A stretch of DNA of 64,000 nt, from NCBI GenBank assembly GCA_903832085.1, contig CAIKZZ010000046.1, positions 26,108 to 90,107 of the forward strand, in the 5' to 3' direction. The notes beneath the pieces were generated by a model. The model was not told the DNA's origin. It was given only the letters and a program-made list of their open reading frames with translations, and did not search any database. The stretch is from an uncultured Pseudomonadota bacterium (GTDB taxonomy: Bacteria > Pseudomonadota > Gammaproteobacteria > Steroidobacterales > Steroidobacteraceae). Position 1 is the stretch's first letter. Each line of letters opens with the position of its first letter. Positions 7,816 to 18,339 of the stretch are shown here, in pieces. The translations under genes and the position numbers were made by a program.

Positions 7816-10692
7816 TTAAGTTGACGTAAGCGCCGCCTTTTTACTGCGAGCACGCCGCGCACTATGCGTTGCAAGTAGTGTTTTTAGGTAATGGCCGGTG
7901 AATGATTGGGTAAGGCGGGCTAACTGTTCAGGTGTGCCCATACCGAGGATTTCGCCACCGCCATCGCCACCTTCGGGTCCTAGGTCAATCAGCCAATCAG
8001 CTGTTTTGATGACATCCAAATTGTGTTCAATGACCACGATGGTATTGCCCTCATTGCGTAGCCGGGTCAACACTTTGAGTAGCTGGCTGATGTCGTGAAA
8101 GTGCAAGCCCGTAGTGGGCTCATCAAGGATGTACAGCGTGCGACCAGTTGCTCGCTTGGATAGCTCTTTCGCGAGTTTGACGCGCTGCGCTTCGCCGCCT
8201 GACAAGGTCGTTGCGTTTTGGCCCAGCCGCACATAGGAAAGGCCAACGTCTAGTAGGGTCTTGAGTTTTTGAGCTACTACCGGGACTGCCTGAAAAAACA
8301 CGTGGGCATCTTCAATCGTTAGGCTCAGTATCTCGTGAATGGTTTTGCCTTTATAGCGGATCTCTAACGTCTCACGGTTATAGCGCTTGCCTTTGCAGAT
8401 ATCACACGGCACATAAACGTCAGGTAGAAAGTGCATTTCTACTTTAATTACCCCATCGCCCTCGCACGCCTCGCAGCGACCGCCTTTCACGTTAAAGCTA
8501 AAGCGCCCAGGCTCGTAGCCGCGGGCACGTGCCTCAGGGGACTGTGAGAACAGTTCCCGAATCGGGGTAAACAGTCCCGTGTACGTAGCAGGATTCGAGC
8601 GTGGAGTGCGTCCGATTGGACTTTGATCAATATCAATGACGCGATCGATGTGCTGCATGCCATCAATACGATCGCAAGGTGCAGGCTCCGCATTGGAGTC
8701 ATTCAATGCTTGCGCCACTTTACGAAACAGCGTGTCATTGACCAAGGTCGATTTGCCTGAGCCTGAGACGCCTGTGACGCAGGTTAACAAGCCGATCGGA
8801 ATACTGACCGTGAGGTTCTTGAGATTATTGCCACTTGCATTGACGATAGTCAGTTGGCGTTTAGGGTCTGGGCTGGTGCGCTTTAACGGCACCTCTATTT
8901 GCGTGGTGCCGGTGAGATACTGACCGGTGATTGATTCGCTGCATCCTTCAATGTCAGCAATCGACCCTTGCGCCACGATTTGGCCACCATGTACGCCGGC
9001 GCCTGGACCAAGATCCACAATATAGTCAGCCTGACGAATCGCGTCCTCGTCATGCTCCACCACAATCACAGTGTTGCCGAGATCCCGTAAGCGCAGCAAC
9101 GTGTCCAAGAGGCGCTGGTTGTCGCGTTGATGCAGGCCGATTGATGGCTCATCAAGAATGTACATAACTCCCACGAGTCCGGAGCCTACTTGGCTTGCCA
9201 GACGAATACGCTGTGCTTCGCCGCCGGACAGCGTCTCGGCACTGCGGTCGAGCGTGAGGTAATCAAGACCAACGTTTGATAAAAAGCCTAAGCGATCGAC
9301 GATTTCTTTTTTAATTTTGACGGCAATGGCACCACGCCAGCCAGCGAGCTCGAGCTCTTTGAAAAGGGCGAGTGCGCGCCCGACTGACAGGGCAGTGATG
9401 GAGGCGATATTACGATCTTTGATAAAGACGTGACGCGCAGCCACGTTGAGACGTGTGCCCTTGCAGTCAGTACAAGCGCGACTACCTAGATATTTAGCAA
9501 GCTCCTCACGCACCATAATCGAGTCGGTGTCTTTGTAGCGGCGTTCTAGATTTGGCAAGATCCCTTCAAAGGGATGTTTTTTACGGTTTGTACCACCGCG
9601 ACCATCAAAGTAGCGAAACTCGACCGCCTCATCATTGCTGCCATAGAGCAAAATATTTTGAATACGTGGCTCAAGGTCACGCCACGGAATTTCGACATCA
9701 AACTTGAAATGGCGGCCGAGCGACTGAATTAGCGTGAAATAATAGGCATTACGTCGGTCCCAACCCCGCACGGCCCCCGCGGCAAGCGATAGCTGCGGCT
9801 GGGTGACGACGCGTGCAGGATCAAAAAACTGCTTTAAGCCCAGCCCATCGCACGTTGGACAGGCGCCGGCGGGGTTATTGAAGGAAAATAGTCGAGGTTC
9901 TAGTTCGCTCAAGGACCAGCCGCAAGTGTTGCAGGCGAACTTGTCAGAAAACACTAATTCAGCACGTTTCGGCTCGTCTAGAAAAGCAATGGAGGCGATG
10001 CCAGCGCCTAAACGTAACGCCGTTTCAAATGACTCAGCGAGGCGTTGGCTTAAATCGGCACGAACCTTAAAGCGATCGATAACAGCTTCAATCGTGTGTT
10101 TGCGGCGCAGATCAAGCGATGGGGCTGCATCCAGTTCACAGACTTTTCCATCGATGCGGGCGCGGACAAAGCCTTTGCTTTTGAGTTCGTCAAGGACTTG
10201 TGCATGCTCCCCTTTGCGTTCCTTGATGACCGGAGCGAGCAGTACGAGCGGCGTGCCTTCTGGTAGATCGAGCACTTGATCAACCATCTGGCTAACAGTC
10301 TGAGCCTCCAGGTCACCGCCATGCTCAGGGCAGCGCGGGATTCCTGCACGCGCGTACAAGAGCCGCAAGTAATCATAAATTTCAGTAACGGTTGCAACTG
10401 TTGAGCGCGGATTATGTGATGTAGATTTTTGTTCGATCGAGATGGCAGGTGACAGCCCTTCGATAGAATCCACATCAGGCTTTTCCATCATCGACAAAAA
10501 TTGTCTGGCGTAAGCGGATAGCGACTCCACATACCGACGCTGTCCTTCGGCATAGATCGTGTCGAAGGCAAGCGATGATTTGCCTGACCCTGATAGGCCA
10601 GTAAATACAATAAAGCGGTCACGGGGTAGCTCAAGATCTAGGTTTCTTAAGTTGTGCGTGCGTGCGCCGCGGATCCGAATGGAGTGCATCAT
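7816..10692 (-). CDS. uvrA: Excinuclease ABC subunit A (UvrA)
   Basis: DNA damage sensor of nucleotide excision repair; a UvrA dimer loads UvrB at lesions. The 958-residue protein has two ABC ATPase modules: first Walker [10 protein letters not shown] near residue 32 and signature [12 protein letters not shown]; second Walker [11 protein letters not shown] and signature [12 protein letters not shown]. Zinc-binding Cys pairs are seen ([29 protein letters not shown]), and the UvrB-contact N-terminal region [22 protein letters not shown] is conserved. The start could be either of two adjacent ATG codons. Transcribed away from ssb, as in many gammaproteobacteria, sharing an AT-rich intergenic region. 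Confidence 0.98.
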   Translation of the reverse strand: MMHSIRIRGARTHNLRNLDLELPRDRFIVFTGLSGSGKSSLAFDTIYAEGQRRYVESLSAYARQFLSMMEKPDVDSIEGLSPAISIEQKSTSHNPRSTVATVTEIYDYLRLLYARAGIPRCPEHGGDLEAQTVSQMVDQVLDLPEGTPLVLLAPVIKERKGEHAQVLDELKSKGFVRARIDGKVCELDAAPSLDLRRKHTIEAVIDRFKVRADLSQRLAESFETALRLGAGIASIAFLDEPKRAELVFSDKFACNTCGWSLSELEPRLFSFNNPAGACPTCDGLGLKQFFDPARVVTQPQLSLAAGAVRGWDRRNAYYFTLIQSLGRHFKFDVEIPWRDLEPRIQNILLYGSNDEAVEFRYFDGRGGTNRKKHPFEGILPNLERRYKDTDSIMVREELAKYLGSRACTDCKGTRLNVAARHVFIKDRNIASITALSVGRALALFKELELAGWRGAIAVKIKKEIVDRLGFLSNVGLDYLTLDRSAETLSGGEAQRIRLASQVGSGLVGVMYILDEPSIGLHQRDNQRLLDTLLRLRDLGNTVIVVEHDEDAIRQADYIVDLGPGAGVHGGQIVAQGSIADIEGCSESITGQYLTGTTQIEVPLKRTSPDPKRQLTIVNASGNNLKNLTVSIPIGLLTCVTGVSGSGKSTLVNDTLFRKVAQALNDSNAEPAPCDRIDGMQHIDRVIDIDQSPIGRTPRSNPATYTGLFTPIRELFSQSPEARARGYEPGRFSFNVKGGRCEACEGDGVIKVEMHFLPDVYVPCDICKGKRYNRETLEIRYKGKTIHEILSLTIEDAHVFFQAVPVVAQKLKTLLDVGLSYVRLGQNATTLSGGEAQRVKLAKELSKRATGRTLYILDEPTTGLHFHDISQLLKVLTRLRNEGNTIVVIEHNLDVIKTADWLIDLGPEGGDGGGEILGMGTPEQLARLTQSFTGHYLKTLLATHSARRARSKKAALTST

Positions 10693-10841
10693 GTGACCGA
10701 CGAAAATTGGGTAATCGGCAAGAATACCAAGACCGCGCGTCTTAGATGTAAGGAGCCTGCGTTTTGGAGCGCACGCGGCGCGCCACGAATGTCGAATTTG
10801 CGTCTAGAGCGCGTGGCTATCACAGGCCTGCTATTCAAAAA

Positions 10842-10862
10842 ACCTATATTTTTCATATAGGT
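10842..10862. promoter_or_regulatory. AT-rich inverted repeat between uvrA and ssb (operator-like)
   Basis: ACCTATAT and ATATAGGT form a perfect 8-bp dyad separated by TTTTC. It lies in the only AT-rich patch of the uvrA-ssb spacer, about 150 bases from the uvrA start and 230 from ssb, where divergent promoters are expected. It does not resemble the E. coli LexA box (CTG-N10-CAG) or the Xanthomonas one. No T-run follows, so a terminator is unlikely. The bound protein, if any, is unknown. Confidence 0.45.
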
Positions 10863-10982
10863 AAATTAATATAGCATAGGGTGAGCGGTATCTTCAGATG
10901 CACTGAGGCGCGCCCACCTTTTGCTCGGGCTATCGGTCCGAGCAGCTGTTGCGGGTACGACGTGTGGCTTCATTTGGGGTTA

Positions 10983-11008
10983 AACGGCCTCGATTCTCGA
11001 GGGCCGTT
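10983..11008 (+). other. Strong hairpin in the ssb leader
   Basis: AACGGCC and GGCCGTT pair, and the stem continues inward with TCGA/TCGA after one bulged G, closing a TTC loop. About 85 bases before the ssb start; no T-run follows. The rest of the uvrA-ssb spacer shows no gene I can support. Confidence 0.4.
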
Positions 11009-11092
11009 CGGCGCGCGGCGGCGTACACTTGGATCCCTAAGAGGGCTGGCGCCTAGAGCGCTTGGCGATTGCAGACCAGACAGGAGTGGGAC

Positions 11093-11560
11093 ATGGCGCG
11101 TGGGATCAACAAGGTGATTTTGGTAGGGAACTTGGGTCAGGATCCGGAGACTCGGGCGATGCCGAGTGGGAAGGCGGTCACTAATGTGCGTATTGCCACC
11201 AGCGATAGCTGGCGCGATAAGCAAACAGGCGAACAAAAAGAACAAACTGAGTGGCACTCAGTGGTGTTCTTTGACCGCTTGGCAGAGGTTGCAGCTGAAT
11301 ATCTGCGCAAAGGCTCCCAGATTTATGTCGAAGGTCGACTGCGGACCCGCAAGTGGACCGATAAGGCAGGCGCTGATCGTTACACCACGGAGATCGTGGC
11401 CAATGAGATGCAAATGCTCGGCGGCCGCGGCGGCGGCGGTGCCGGTGGTGGCGAGGGTCGCAGCCCGGCGCCGGCGCGCACAGCCTCAGCGCCTCCTGCG
11501 GACGATTACTCGCAAGGCTCAGCTGGCGACCAGATGCTCGATGATGACATCCCATTCTGA
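11093..11560 (+). CDS. ssb: Single-stranded DNA-binding protein
   Basis: Tetrameric OB-fold protein coating ssDNA during replication, recombination and repair. Residues 1-110 form the OB domain ([19 protein letters not shown], then [35 protein letters not shown]). A Gly-rich linker follows, then a Pro/Ala stretch and the acidic C-terminal tip DDDIPF, which recruits partner proteins such as exonuclease I and RecO. 155 residues. CAGGAGTGGGAC before the ATG is an excellent ribosome binding site and rules out an upstream in-frame TTG. Confidence 0.98.
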   Translation: MARGINKVILVGNLGQDPETRAMPSGKAVTNVRIATSDSWRDKQTGEQKEQTEWHSVVFFDRLAEVAAEYLRKGSQIYVEGRLRTRKWTDKAGADRYTTEIVANEMQMLGGRGGGGAGGGEGRSPAPARTASAPPADDYSQGSAGDQMLDDDIPF

Positions 11561-11620
11561 GCGGTCAACCAAAATGAGCCTTGGTTCAGCCTTAACACAC
11601 TGATATTAAATGAAATAGAC

Positions 11621-11648
11621 ATCAGGGCAGCTGTAGCTGCCCTTTGAT
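11621..11648 (+). terminator. Hairpin downstream of ssb (probable terminator)
   Basis: GGGCAG and CTGCCC close a CTGTAG loop, with outer ATCA/TGAT pairing around a short TTT. The U-run is short, so efficiency is doubtful, but the position 60 bases after ssb and 50 before miaB fits. Confidence 0.5.
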
Positions 11649-11697
11649 GTGGGGCCTATAACGCGGTACCCTTTGCGTCCGCAATGCGCCTCTACCC

Positions 11698-13062
11698 ATG
11701 CCCGGCTATCTCTACCTAAAAACCTTCGGCTGTCAGATGAACGAGTACGACTCCGCCAGCATGGTGGACGTGCTGCGTGTACGGCATGGTATGGAGCTGA
11801 CAGACGACATTGAACAAGCCGACGTCGTGCTACTGAACACCTGCTCGATTCGCGAAAAGGCGGAGGACAAGGTGTACTCACATCTTGGTCGTTACAACGA
11901 ACTGAAGGCGCGCCGTCCGCATCTTTTAATTGGCGTGGGTGGCTGTGTTGCGAGCCAAGAAGGTGTGGCGATCATTGAGCGCGCCCCCTATGTCGATGTG
12001 GTTTTCGGTCCGCAGACCTTGCACCGTTTACCAGAGCTACTCGATGCGCGCCGGCGTACCGGTCAGCCGCAGGTCGATGTGTCATTCCCTGAGAATGAGA
12101 AGTTTGACCAACTGCCGCAACCTAAAACGTCGTCTGCGATGGCGTTTGTTTCCATCATGGAAGGGTGTAGCAAATATTGCAGCTTCTGCGTGGTCCCCTA
12201 TACCCGTGGTGAAGAGATTAGCCGGCCGTTTAGTCAAGTTATGCAGGAGGTTGAGGCGCTTGCAGCACAGGGCGTCATGGAAGTGACGCTGCTTGGGCAG
12301 AACGTCAATGGCTATGTGGGTGAGATGCCAGATGGCGAGAGTGCGGATCTTGCGTTGCTTATCGAATGTGTTGCTCGGGTGCCAGGAATCCAGCGCATCC
12401 GCTACACCACCTCTCACCCCCTTGAGTTTGGCGATCGGTTGATTGAGGCCTACGGCCGTGTGCCGCAGCTGGTCAATCATCTGCATCTACCCGTGCAGTC
12501 GGGGTCTGATCGGATTTTAAACGCCATGAAACGCGGCTACACAGTGCTGGAATATAAGCAAAAAATCCGCAAACTGCGCGCGATACGTCCTGATATTGCC
12601 ATCTCTTCAGACTTTATCGTCGGCTTTCCTGGTGAGACTGAACAGGATTTTGCTGCAACGATGCAGTTGATCAACGACGTGGAGTTCGATCAGTCATTTA
12701 GTTTTATTTATAGCCGCCGACCTGGCACACCTGCCGCAGCACTGAAAGATGATGTGTCGCATGACTTGAAGCAGCAGCGGTTAGAGATATTGCAAGCACG
12801 CTTAAACGAGTTGGCGCGTGCACGCAGTACCGCCTATGTGGGCACGCGCGTCAAGGTGCTCGTCGAGCGCCACGCGCGGCGCGATCGCGCGGAACTCGCC
12901 GCCCGCACAGAGGATAATCGCGTGATTAATTTCGCGGGTCCTGCGGACTTGATCGGTCGTTTTGTGACATTACAGGTGACTGAATTGCGTCCCAACTCGC
13001 TACGTGGCCAATGGATTTCGGAACAAATAGGGCATAGCGCTATGCAGGGGGCTGTGGTTTGA
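11698..13062 (+). CDS. miaB: tRNA-2-methylthio-N6-dimethylallyladenosine synthase MiaB
   Basis: Radical-SAM methylthiotransferase that converts i6A37 to ms2i6A37 in tRNAs reading UNN codons. The UPF0004 domain has its [4Fe-4S] ligands C12 ([10 protein letters not shown]), C49 ([12 protein letters not shown]) and C83 (GGCVAS). The radical-SAM cluster is C157, C161, C164 ([15 protein letters not shown]). A C-terminal TRAM domain follows (about residues 380-445). 454 residues, normal length. No good ribosome binding site precedes the ATG, but the start matches the family. Its end overlaps ybeZ by 4 bases. Confidence 0.97.
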   Translation: MPGYLYLKTFGCQMNEYDSASMVDVLRVRHGMELTDDIEQADVVLLNTCSIREKAEDKVYSHLGRYNELKARRPHLLIGVGGCVASQEGVAIIERAPYVDVVFGPQTLHRLPELLDARRRTGQPQVDVSFPENEKFDQLPQPKTSSAMAFVSIMEGCSKYCSFCVVPYTRGEEISRPFSQVMQEVEALAAQGVMEVTLLGQNVNGYVGEMPDGESADLALLIECVARVPGIQRIRYTTSHPLEFGDRLIEAYGRVPQLVNHLHLPVQSGSDRILNAMKRGYTVLEYKQKIRKLRAIRPDIAISSDFIVGFPGETEQDFAATMQLINDVEFDQSFSFIYSRRPGTPAAALKDDVSHDLKQQRLEILQARLNELARARSTAYVGTRVKVLVERHARRDRAELAARTEDNRVINFAGPADLIGRFVTLQVTELRPNSLRGQWISEQIGHSAMQGAVV

Positions 13063-14024
13063 GTATCGCAATGCCAGCGCGTGACTTTGTGTTGGAGCCG
13101 TCAGACAACGAGAGGCTGTCCGCCGTTTGTGGCCCCTTAGATGAGCATCTGCATCAAGTTGAGTCGCGTTTACAGGTTCGTGTGCATCGCCGCGGTAATC
13201 GTTTTCGCGTGACTGGTGAGCGCGCTGAGGATGCTGCACGAGTGCTCGCGCAGCTCTATGCCACTGCTGGGCGAGGGGTTGCGTCGGCAGACGTGCACCT
13301 TGCGATCCAAGAGATTGGTATGGACCCTCGCCAGCAGACAGCTGAGTTGCCAGCGGAGGATGAAATCCGCTTGCAGACGCATCGCGGTCTGATCCGCGGG
13401 CGCGGCGCTAATCAGGCGCAGTACTTGAGCCATATTCGCGGTGCAGACCTGTGTTTCGGAATTGGCCCTGCAGGTACGGGTAAAACCTATCTTGCGGTTG
13501 CGTGTGCTGTAGAAGCGTTGCAAGCCGATCGGGTACGTCGCATCGTATTGGTTCGGCCCGCAGTAGAAGCGGGTGAGCGCTTGGGGTTCTTGCCCGGTGA
13601 CTTAAGCCAAAAGGTGGATCCTTATCTGCGACCCATGTACGACGCTTTGTATGAAATGCTCGGATTTGATCGGGTGATGCGGCTCATCGAGCGCAATGTC
13701 ATCGAAGTGGCGCCGCTTGCATTTATGCGTGGCCGGACCTTAAACGATGCATTTGTTATTTTGGATGAGGCGCAGAACACCACGATTGAGCAGATGAAGA
13801 TGTTTTTGACCCGTATCGGTTTTGGCTCAAAAGCGGTTGTTACGGGCGATGTAACTCAGACCGATTTACCCAACAACCGCATGTCGGGGCTGCGTAATGT
13901 GATTGATGTTTTAAAAGGCGTCGATGGTGTAGCGTTCACGTTTTTTACGTCTCATGATGTGGTGCGACATCCGCTGGTACAGCGCATTGTGCAAGCCTAT
14001 GAGCGGGCGGGTGACGGCACGTGA
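13059..14024 (+). CDS. ybeZ: PhoH-like ATPase YbeZ
   Basis: P-loop ATPase of the PhoH family, thought to act with YbeY in rRNA and RNA metabolism. It has an N-terminal RNA-binding-like region ([21 protein letters not shown]), Walker A GPAGTGKT at residues 136-143, Walker [11 protein letters not shown], and [12 protein letters not shown]. 321 residues. The TTG overlapping the miaB stop (TTGA) has AGGGGG eight bases upstream; the ATG four codons later is too far from it, so TTG is the likely start. Coupled with miaB and ybeY. Confidence 0.93.
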   Translation: MSIAMPARDFVLEPSDNERLSAVCGPLDEHLHQVESRLQVRVHRRGNRFRVTGERAEDAARVLAQLYATAGRGVASADVHLAIQEIGMDPRQQTAELPAEDEIRLQTHRGLIRGRGANQAQYLSHIRGADLCFGIGPAGTGKTYLAVACAVEALQADRVRRIVLVRPAVEAGERLGFLPGDLSQKVDPYLRPMYDALYEMLGFDRVMRLIERNVIEVAPLAFMRGRTLNDAFVILDEAQNTTIEQMKMFLTRIGFGSKAVVTGDVTQTDLPNNRMSGLRNVIDVLKGVDGVAFTFFTSHDVVRHPLVQRIVQAYERAGDGT

Positions 14025-14485
14025 CACTCCTTAGCGAGATTCAGGTTGGCACACGCGCCGCCTGGGTTCCGTCCGCAGGGCGCATAGCTGAGTGGGCTAC
14101 AGCGGCTTATGGCTCCCGCCGTATAAGTGCGGAACTCGCCATCCGTATCGTCACGCCGGTAGAGAGCCGGCGCCTAAATAAGACCTACCGTCATATGGAT
14201 AAACCAACCAACGTGTTAAGTTTTCCGGCGGGAGTGGCGCTGCTTAAGCAACAACCGCAACCACTGGGTGATCTTGCTATTTGCGCCGTGGTAGTGACGC
14301 GCGAGGCTCGTGCGCAAGGTAAGACGCTTGCCGCGCACTGGGCGCACATGGTGGTACATGGGACTTTGCACTTGATGGGCTACGATCATGTAAAGAACGC
14401 AGACGCACAACGGATGGAGCGCCTCGAGCGGCGCATACTGCGCGAGCTCGGTTTTAGTGACCCTTATTTGGTTAGCGAATCATGA
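14021..14485 (+). CDS. ybeY: Endoribonuclease YbeY
   Basis: Single-strand RNase needed for 16S rRNA 3'-end maturation and 70S quality control. The zinc-binding motif HGTLHLMGYDH holds H113, H117 and H123. Other family segments are NKTYRHMDKPTNVLSFP and LGDLAIC. 154 residues. GTG start overlaps the ybeZ stop by 4 bases (GTGA), so it is translationally coupled to its likely partner ATPase. Confidence 0.95.
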   Translation: MTLLSEIQVGTRAAWVPSAGRIAEWATAAYGSRRISAELAIRIVTPVESRRLNKTYRHMDKPTNVLSFPAGVALLKQQPQPLGDLAICAVVVTREARAQGKTLAAHWAHMVVHGTLHLMGYDHVKNADAQRMERLERRILRELGFSDPYLVSES

Positions 14486-15354
14486 GCAACGACAATAAGC
14501 CGGTCGAGCGCCGTGGCTGGCTTACACGGTTGCGTCAGCAGATCTCAGGAGAGCCCGCCGATCGCGATGAGTTAGTGGAGGAGTTGCGTGAGGCCACTGA
14601 GCGCGGCCTTGTGGACAGTGACGCTCTTGAAATGTTGGAAGGGGTGCTCGCGGTCGGTGATCTACATGTCCGTGACATTATGGTGCCTCGCTCACAAATG
14701 ACAGTCGTGCATCGTGATGATGCATCATCAAAGTTATTGCCGATCGTTACTGAATCAGGACATTCCCGCTTCCCGGTGTTAGGTGAGGATCGAGATCAAG
14801 TGGTCGGCATCTTGCTGGCTAAAGATTTGTTGCGTTACTTTGCGGCTGACAAAGCAGCGGATTTTGATATTAGAGAAGTCGTACGGCCAGCCGTTTTTGT
14901 GCCTGAGAGCAAACGCTTAAACGTGCTTTTAAAAGAGCTGCGTACCAGTCGACATCACATGGCGATTGTGATTGATGAATACGGTGGAGTGGCAGGTCTA
15001 GTAACCATTGAAGATGTCATCGAGCAGATCGTAGGGGATATCGCCGATGAGTACGATGTAGAAGAAGATCAGGAAATACGTCGTGAGTCAGCACGGCAGT
15101 TCACCCTAAAAGCGCTTACACGTATCGACGAATTCAATAGCTACTTTGCAACGCGATTTTCTGACGATGAGTTCGATACTGTCGGTGGTCTCGTTGCGCA
15201 TCAGTTTGGCCGATTGCCGCGTCGCGGTGAAGCGATTGTCATTGATGGCTTTGAGTTTCGGATTATTAAAGTCGACCATCGACGTATTGATTTGATGAGG
15301 GTGCTCGCGCCTCGCGATATTGCCGTAGCGCCACTTCGCACCGGAGGCGCTTAG
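14482..15354 (+). CDS. corC: CBS-domain magnesium/cobalt efflux-type protein CorC
   Basis: Cytosolic protein of 290 residues with a tandem CBS pair (about residues 70-190; VRDIMVPRSQMTVVHRD, HSRFPVLGEDRDQVVGILLAKDLLRYF, MAIVIDEYGGVAGLVTIEDVIEQIVGDIADEYD) and a C-terminal CorC/HlyC domain (about 205-285). The family is linked to Mg/Co homeostasis and sits in the ybeZYX-lnt cluster. ATG overlaps the ybeY stop (ATGA). No membrane segment, so it is the soluble YbeX/CorC form. Confidence 0.94.
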   Translation: MSNDNKPVERRGWLTRLRQQISGEPADRDELVEELREATERGLVDSDALEMLEGVLAVGDLHVRDIMVPRSQMTVVHRDDASSKLLPIVTESGHSRFPVLGEDRDQVVGILLAKDLLRYFAADKAADFDIREVVRPAVFVPESKRLNVLLKELRTSRHHMAIVIDEYGGVAGLVTIEDVIEQIVGDIADEYDVEEDQEIRRESARQFTLKALTRIDEFNSYFATRFSDDEFDTVGGLVAHQFGRLPRRGEAIVIDGFEFRIIKVDHRRIDLMRVLAPRDIAVAPLRTGGA

Positions 15355-15356
15355 CT

Positions 15357-16886
15357 GTGGCCCGTATGGGCGCACAGTGTGCCGCTTTCTTGCGGTTGTA
15401 TGCACCTTTGGTGGCGGTAGCCGTCGGTGCGCTGCAGTCGCTTGCCTTTGCACCCACAGCGATAGCGCCCTTGAGTCTTGTGTGCGTGGGGACCCTTTGG
15501 TGGCTGTGGGAGGGCGTCAGTGCACGACGTGCGGCGCTCATTGGGTTTGCTTTTGGAGTGGGCTTGTTTGTTGCTGGCACGTATTGGATTTATACCAGTG
15601 TGCACGGCTTTGGGCAGGCGCCCGCAGCGCTCGCGATTGCGTTACTGGCCGGGTTGGTGTGCCTCATGGGCTCGTATAGCGCAGGTCTCGGCTGGCTGGT
15701 GGGGCGTTACACGACGGAGTCCGTGTGTCTGCGCTTGCTCGTGGCATTGCCTGCCGCATGGGTACTGATGGAGTGGTTCCGCGGCTGGTTCTTGTCTGGA
15801 TTCCCTTGGCTCGCTTTAGGCTACAGTCAGATTGATACGCCACTGGCCGGTTTTGCGCCGCTGCTTGGCGTGTATGGAGTGAGCTTTGTTACGGCACTGA
15901 GCGTCGGATTGTTGCTTGTCGTATTACAGTTTTCTGGGCGCATCAGGCTCGCCGCTACGCTTGCATTGATCGCGCTATGGGTGAGTGGTTCTGCACTGTT
16001 GCACATAAATTTTACGCATCCGAGTGGGCAGCCGTTGTCGGTGGCGTTGATTCAAGGGGCGATTCCGCAAGACTTGAAATGGCAAGAAGACAATCGCGCG
16101 CATACGCTTGAGGTGTATCAACGCATGACCGATAGCGCTTTAGGTGCGCGAATTATTGTTTGGCCTGAAGCTGCATTGCCACTGCTGTATCACGAAGCTG
16201 TGCCGTTTCTGACGCCGATCTACCAAGCGGCGCAGGAGCGCGGCTCGGATCTGGTGTTGGGATTGCTGCGCTTCGATGTATTGGAGAATGGTTTTCGTAA
16301 TGGGCTGGTGTCCCTTGGTCAAACCGAAGAGTGGTATTACAAGCGTCACCTGGTTCCCTTTGGTGAGTACTTCCCGGTACCCGCGTTTGTGCGCAGTTGG
16401 ATGCGTTTGAAAAGTCTGGCCTACGTGGATTTTATAGCCGGAGCCCAAGATCAGTCCGTCTTGCATGCTGGTGGGCAGGCACTCGCCGCTACCATTTGTT
16501 ATGAGGATGCTTATGCGGCTGATCAGGTTGCACAACTCAATACAGCGACGCTCTTGGTCAATGTCAGTAATGACGCGTGGTTTGGAGATTCCAATGCGCC
16601 GCACCAGCATCTGCAAATTACGCAGATGCGGGCGCTTGAGGCCGGGCGCTGGATGTTGCGTGCCACAAACAATGGGGTCTCGGCGTTGATAGACCCAAAA
16701 GGGCGTGTGACAACGCGTAGTCAGCAGTTCGAGCCAGTCGTACTGCGCGGTACAGTTGTGCCCTATTTGGGGCTCACGCCCTATGCCCGCTTTAAGAATT
16801 GGCCGATCCTTGGAGTCTGTGTCGTGCTAGTGCTGGTGGCTGGATTCTTGCGCTTACCCAAAATTCGTCAACAATTGCGGCGCTAG
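15357..16886 (+). CDS. lnt: Apolipoprotein N-acyltransferase
   Basis: Inner-membrane enzyme that adds the third acyl chain to the N-terminal Cys of lipoproteins, last step before Lol export. About six to seven hydrophobic segments in residues 10-210, then a periplasmic nitrilase-fold domain with the catalytic Glu (IIVWPEAALPLL), Lys (YYKRHLVPFGEYFP) and Cys (ATICYEDAYA), and a C-terminal anchor helix. 509 residues. GTG start two bases after the corC stop, with GGAGG upstream. Confidence 0.97.
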   Translation: MARMGAQCAAFLRLYAPLVAVAVGALQSLAFAPTAIAPLSLVCVGTLWWLWEGVSARRAALIGFAFGVGLFVAGTYWIYTSVHGFGQAPAALAIALLAGLVCLMGSYSAGLGWLVGRYTTESVCLRLLVALPAAWVLMEWFRGWFLSGFPWLALGYSQIDTPLAGFAPLLGVYGVSFVTALSVGLLLVVLQFSGRIRLAATLALIALWVSGSALLHINFTHPSGQPLSVALIQGAIPQDLKWQEDNRAHTLEVYQRMTDSALGARIIVWPEAALPLLYHEAVPFLTPIYQAAQERGSDLVLGLLRFDVLENGFRNGLVSLGQTEEWYYKRHLVPFGEYFPVPAFVRSWMRLKSLAYVDFIAGAQDQSVLHAGGQALAATICYEDAYAADQVAQLNTATLLVNVSNDAWFGDSNAPHQHLQITQMRALEAGRWMLRATNNGVSALIDPKGRVTTRSQQFEPVVLRGTVVPYLGLTPYARFKNWPILGVCVVLVLVAGFLRLPKIRQQLRR

Positions 16887-16980
16887 TGGTCGCGCAGTTA
16901 GTTCTTTTGTGGCCTGCATGTTTTTTGGACCATAATTCTTGCGATACTTGTGGTGTTATTAGCGGTCGTGGAGTGTTTGC

Positions 16981-18177
16981 GTGTTTAGTCAATTAGAGCC
17001 CCAGCCTGCCGACGCACTTTTAGCAGTTATGGCAGCCTTTGCTGCCGACCCGAGTGCGAAAAAACTTGATCTTGGCGTCGGGGTGTATCGTGACGAGTCG
17101 GGTCTTACGCCTGTCATGCGTGCCGTGCGCGAGGCAGAGACTGAACTATTAACTGCACAAAACACAAAAACCTACGTAGGGCCTGCGGGCAACCGACCCT
17201 TTGCTGATTTCATTGAGACGCTGACCCTCGGCGATCATCCGGTACGCCGCGCGGGTCGGGTGGTTACCTTGCAAACGCCAGGCGGATGCGGTGCGTTACG
17301 TTTGGCTGCAGATCTTATAAATCGTGCTGCACGCGGCGCACGAGTTGCGATGAGCGATCCGACTTGGGCAAATCACGTGCCGTTATTAACGGGTGCAGGT
17401 TTGGTAGTCGACACCTATCCTTACTATGACGTAGCGACGGGCGGCGTTGCCTTTGAGTCAATGCTGGAAACCCTGAAGCGGTTGCCTGCAGGTGCTGTGG
17501 TGTTGCTGCATGGCGCTTGTCACAACCCGACGGGCGCTGATCTGTCGCTCGATCAGTGGCGGGTTTTAGCTGAACTGCTGGGAACTCGCGGCCTTATGCC
17601 GTTGATCGACATTGCGTATCAAGGACTTGGTGAGGGACTCGATCAGGATGCCGCCGGCTTGCGCTTGCTGGCCGAGCGTCTGCCTGAGTTGCTGATCGCC
17701 GTATCGTGTTCAAAAAACTTTGGTCTTTATCGGGAACGGGTCGGGGCAATTATTGCGATAGGCGAGGGCCCGGCGCAGGCGTCCATACTCATGAGCCACC
17801 TGCAAGCATTGGCCCGACGAATGTACTCAATGTCGCCTGATCATGGCGCGGCCATCGTGGCGACCATTGGGGCGAGTGCACGCTTAAGCGCTGAATGGCG
17901 TGCAGAGCTAGATACCATGCGTGAGCGTGTGAACCGTATTCGTCGAGCTGTTACGCAGGCACTAAACCACGAACTTCAAAGTCAGCGCTTTGACTTCATT
18001 GCCGCACAGCGGGGCATGTTTTCAGTGTTGGGACTCGATAGTCAGACGGTATTGCGGTTGCGTAGCGAGCACCATGTGTATCTGGCCAATGACAGCCGTA
18101 TGAACCTAGCGGGCTTGCCAGAAAGTGCGGTTGGGCGCTTTGCCAGTGCGCTGGCAAACGTGATTCGCGCAGGCTAA
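16981..18177 (+). CDS. Class I aspartate/aromatic aminotransferase
   Basis: PLP enzyme that interconverts aspartate or aromatic amino acids with 2-oxo acids. Family features: LDLGVGVYRDESG near the N terminus, NPTG in ACHNPTGADLS, and the PLP-lysine segment SCSKNFGLYRERVG with K245. Length 398 matches AspC/TyrB. The FGLYxERVG motif is nearer AspC, but AspC and TyrB cannot be told apart safely here, so no symbol is given. GTG start after GTGGAGTG. Stands alone between lnt and leuS, with 94 and 162 bases of spacer. Confidence 0.9.
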   Translation: MFSQLEPQPADALLAVMAAFAADPSAKKLDLGVGVYRDESGLTPVMRAVREAETELLTAQNTKTYVGPAGNRPFADFIETLTLGDHPVRRAGRVVTLQTPGGCGALRLAADLINRAARGARVAMSDPTWANHVPLLTGAGLVVDTYPYYDVATGGVAFESMLETLKRLPAGAVVLLHGACHNPTGADLSLDQWRVLAELLGTRGLMPLIDIAYQGLGEGLDQDAAGLRLLAERLPELLIAVSCSKNFGLYRERVGAIIAIGEGPAQASILMSHLQALARRMYSMSPDHGAAIVATIGASARLSAEWRAELDTMRERVNRIRRAVTQALNHELQSQRFDFIAAQRGMFSVLGLDSQTVLRLRSEHHVYLANDSRMNLAGLPESAVGRFASALANVIRAG

Positions 18178-18339
18178 GGCTGCCACTTTGGTCCTAGGTC
18201 AGTCGCTGCCATCAGTTGGGTTTGGCTATTGAAGCTATTTTCGGTGGTTTTCCGAGCCGGGTGGGCGATTTTCGCTGCCCGTTAGGGGGCTGCATTCCGG
18301 TATCCTTGGGGCCACCGTTATCAGCCTTTATGAAGTCAC

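Noticed and set aside
10881..11117. A 78-codon frame running into the ssb start.
   Set aside because: It ends inside ssb in another frame, contains the leader hairpin and has no support as a protein.
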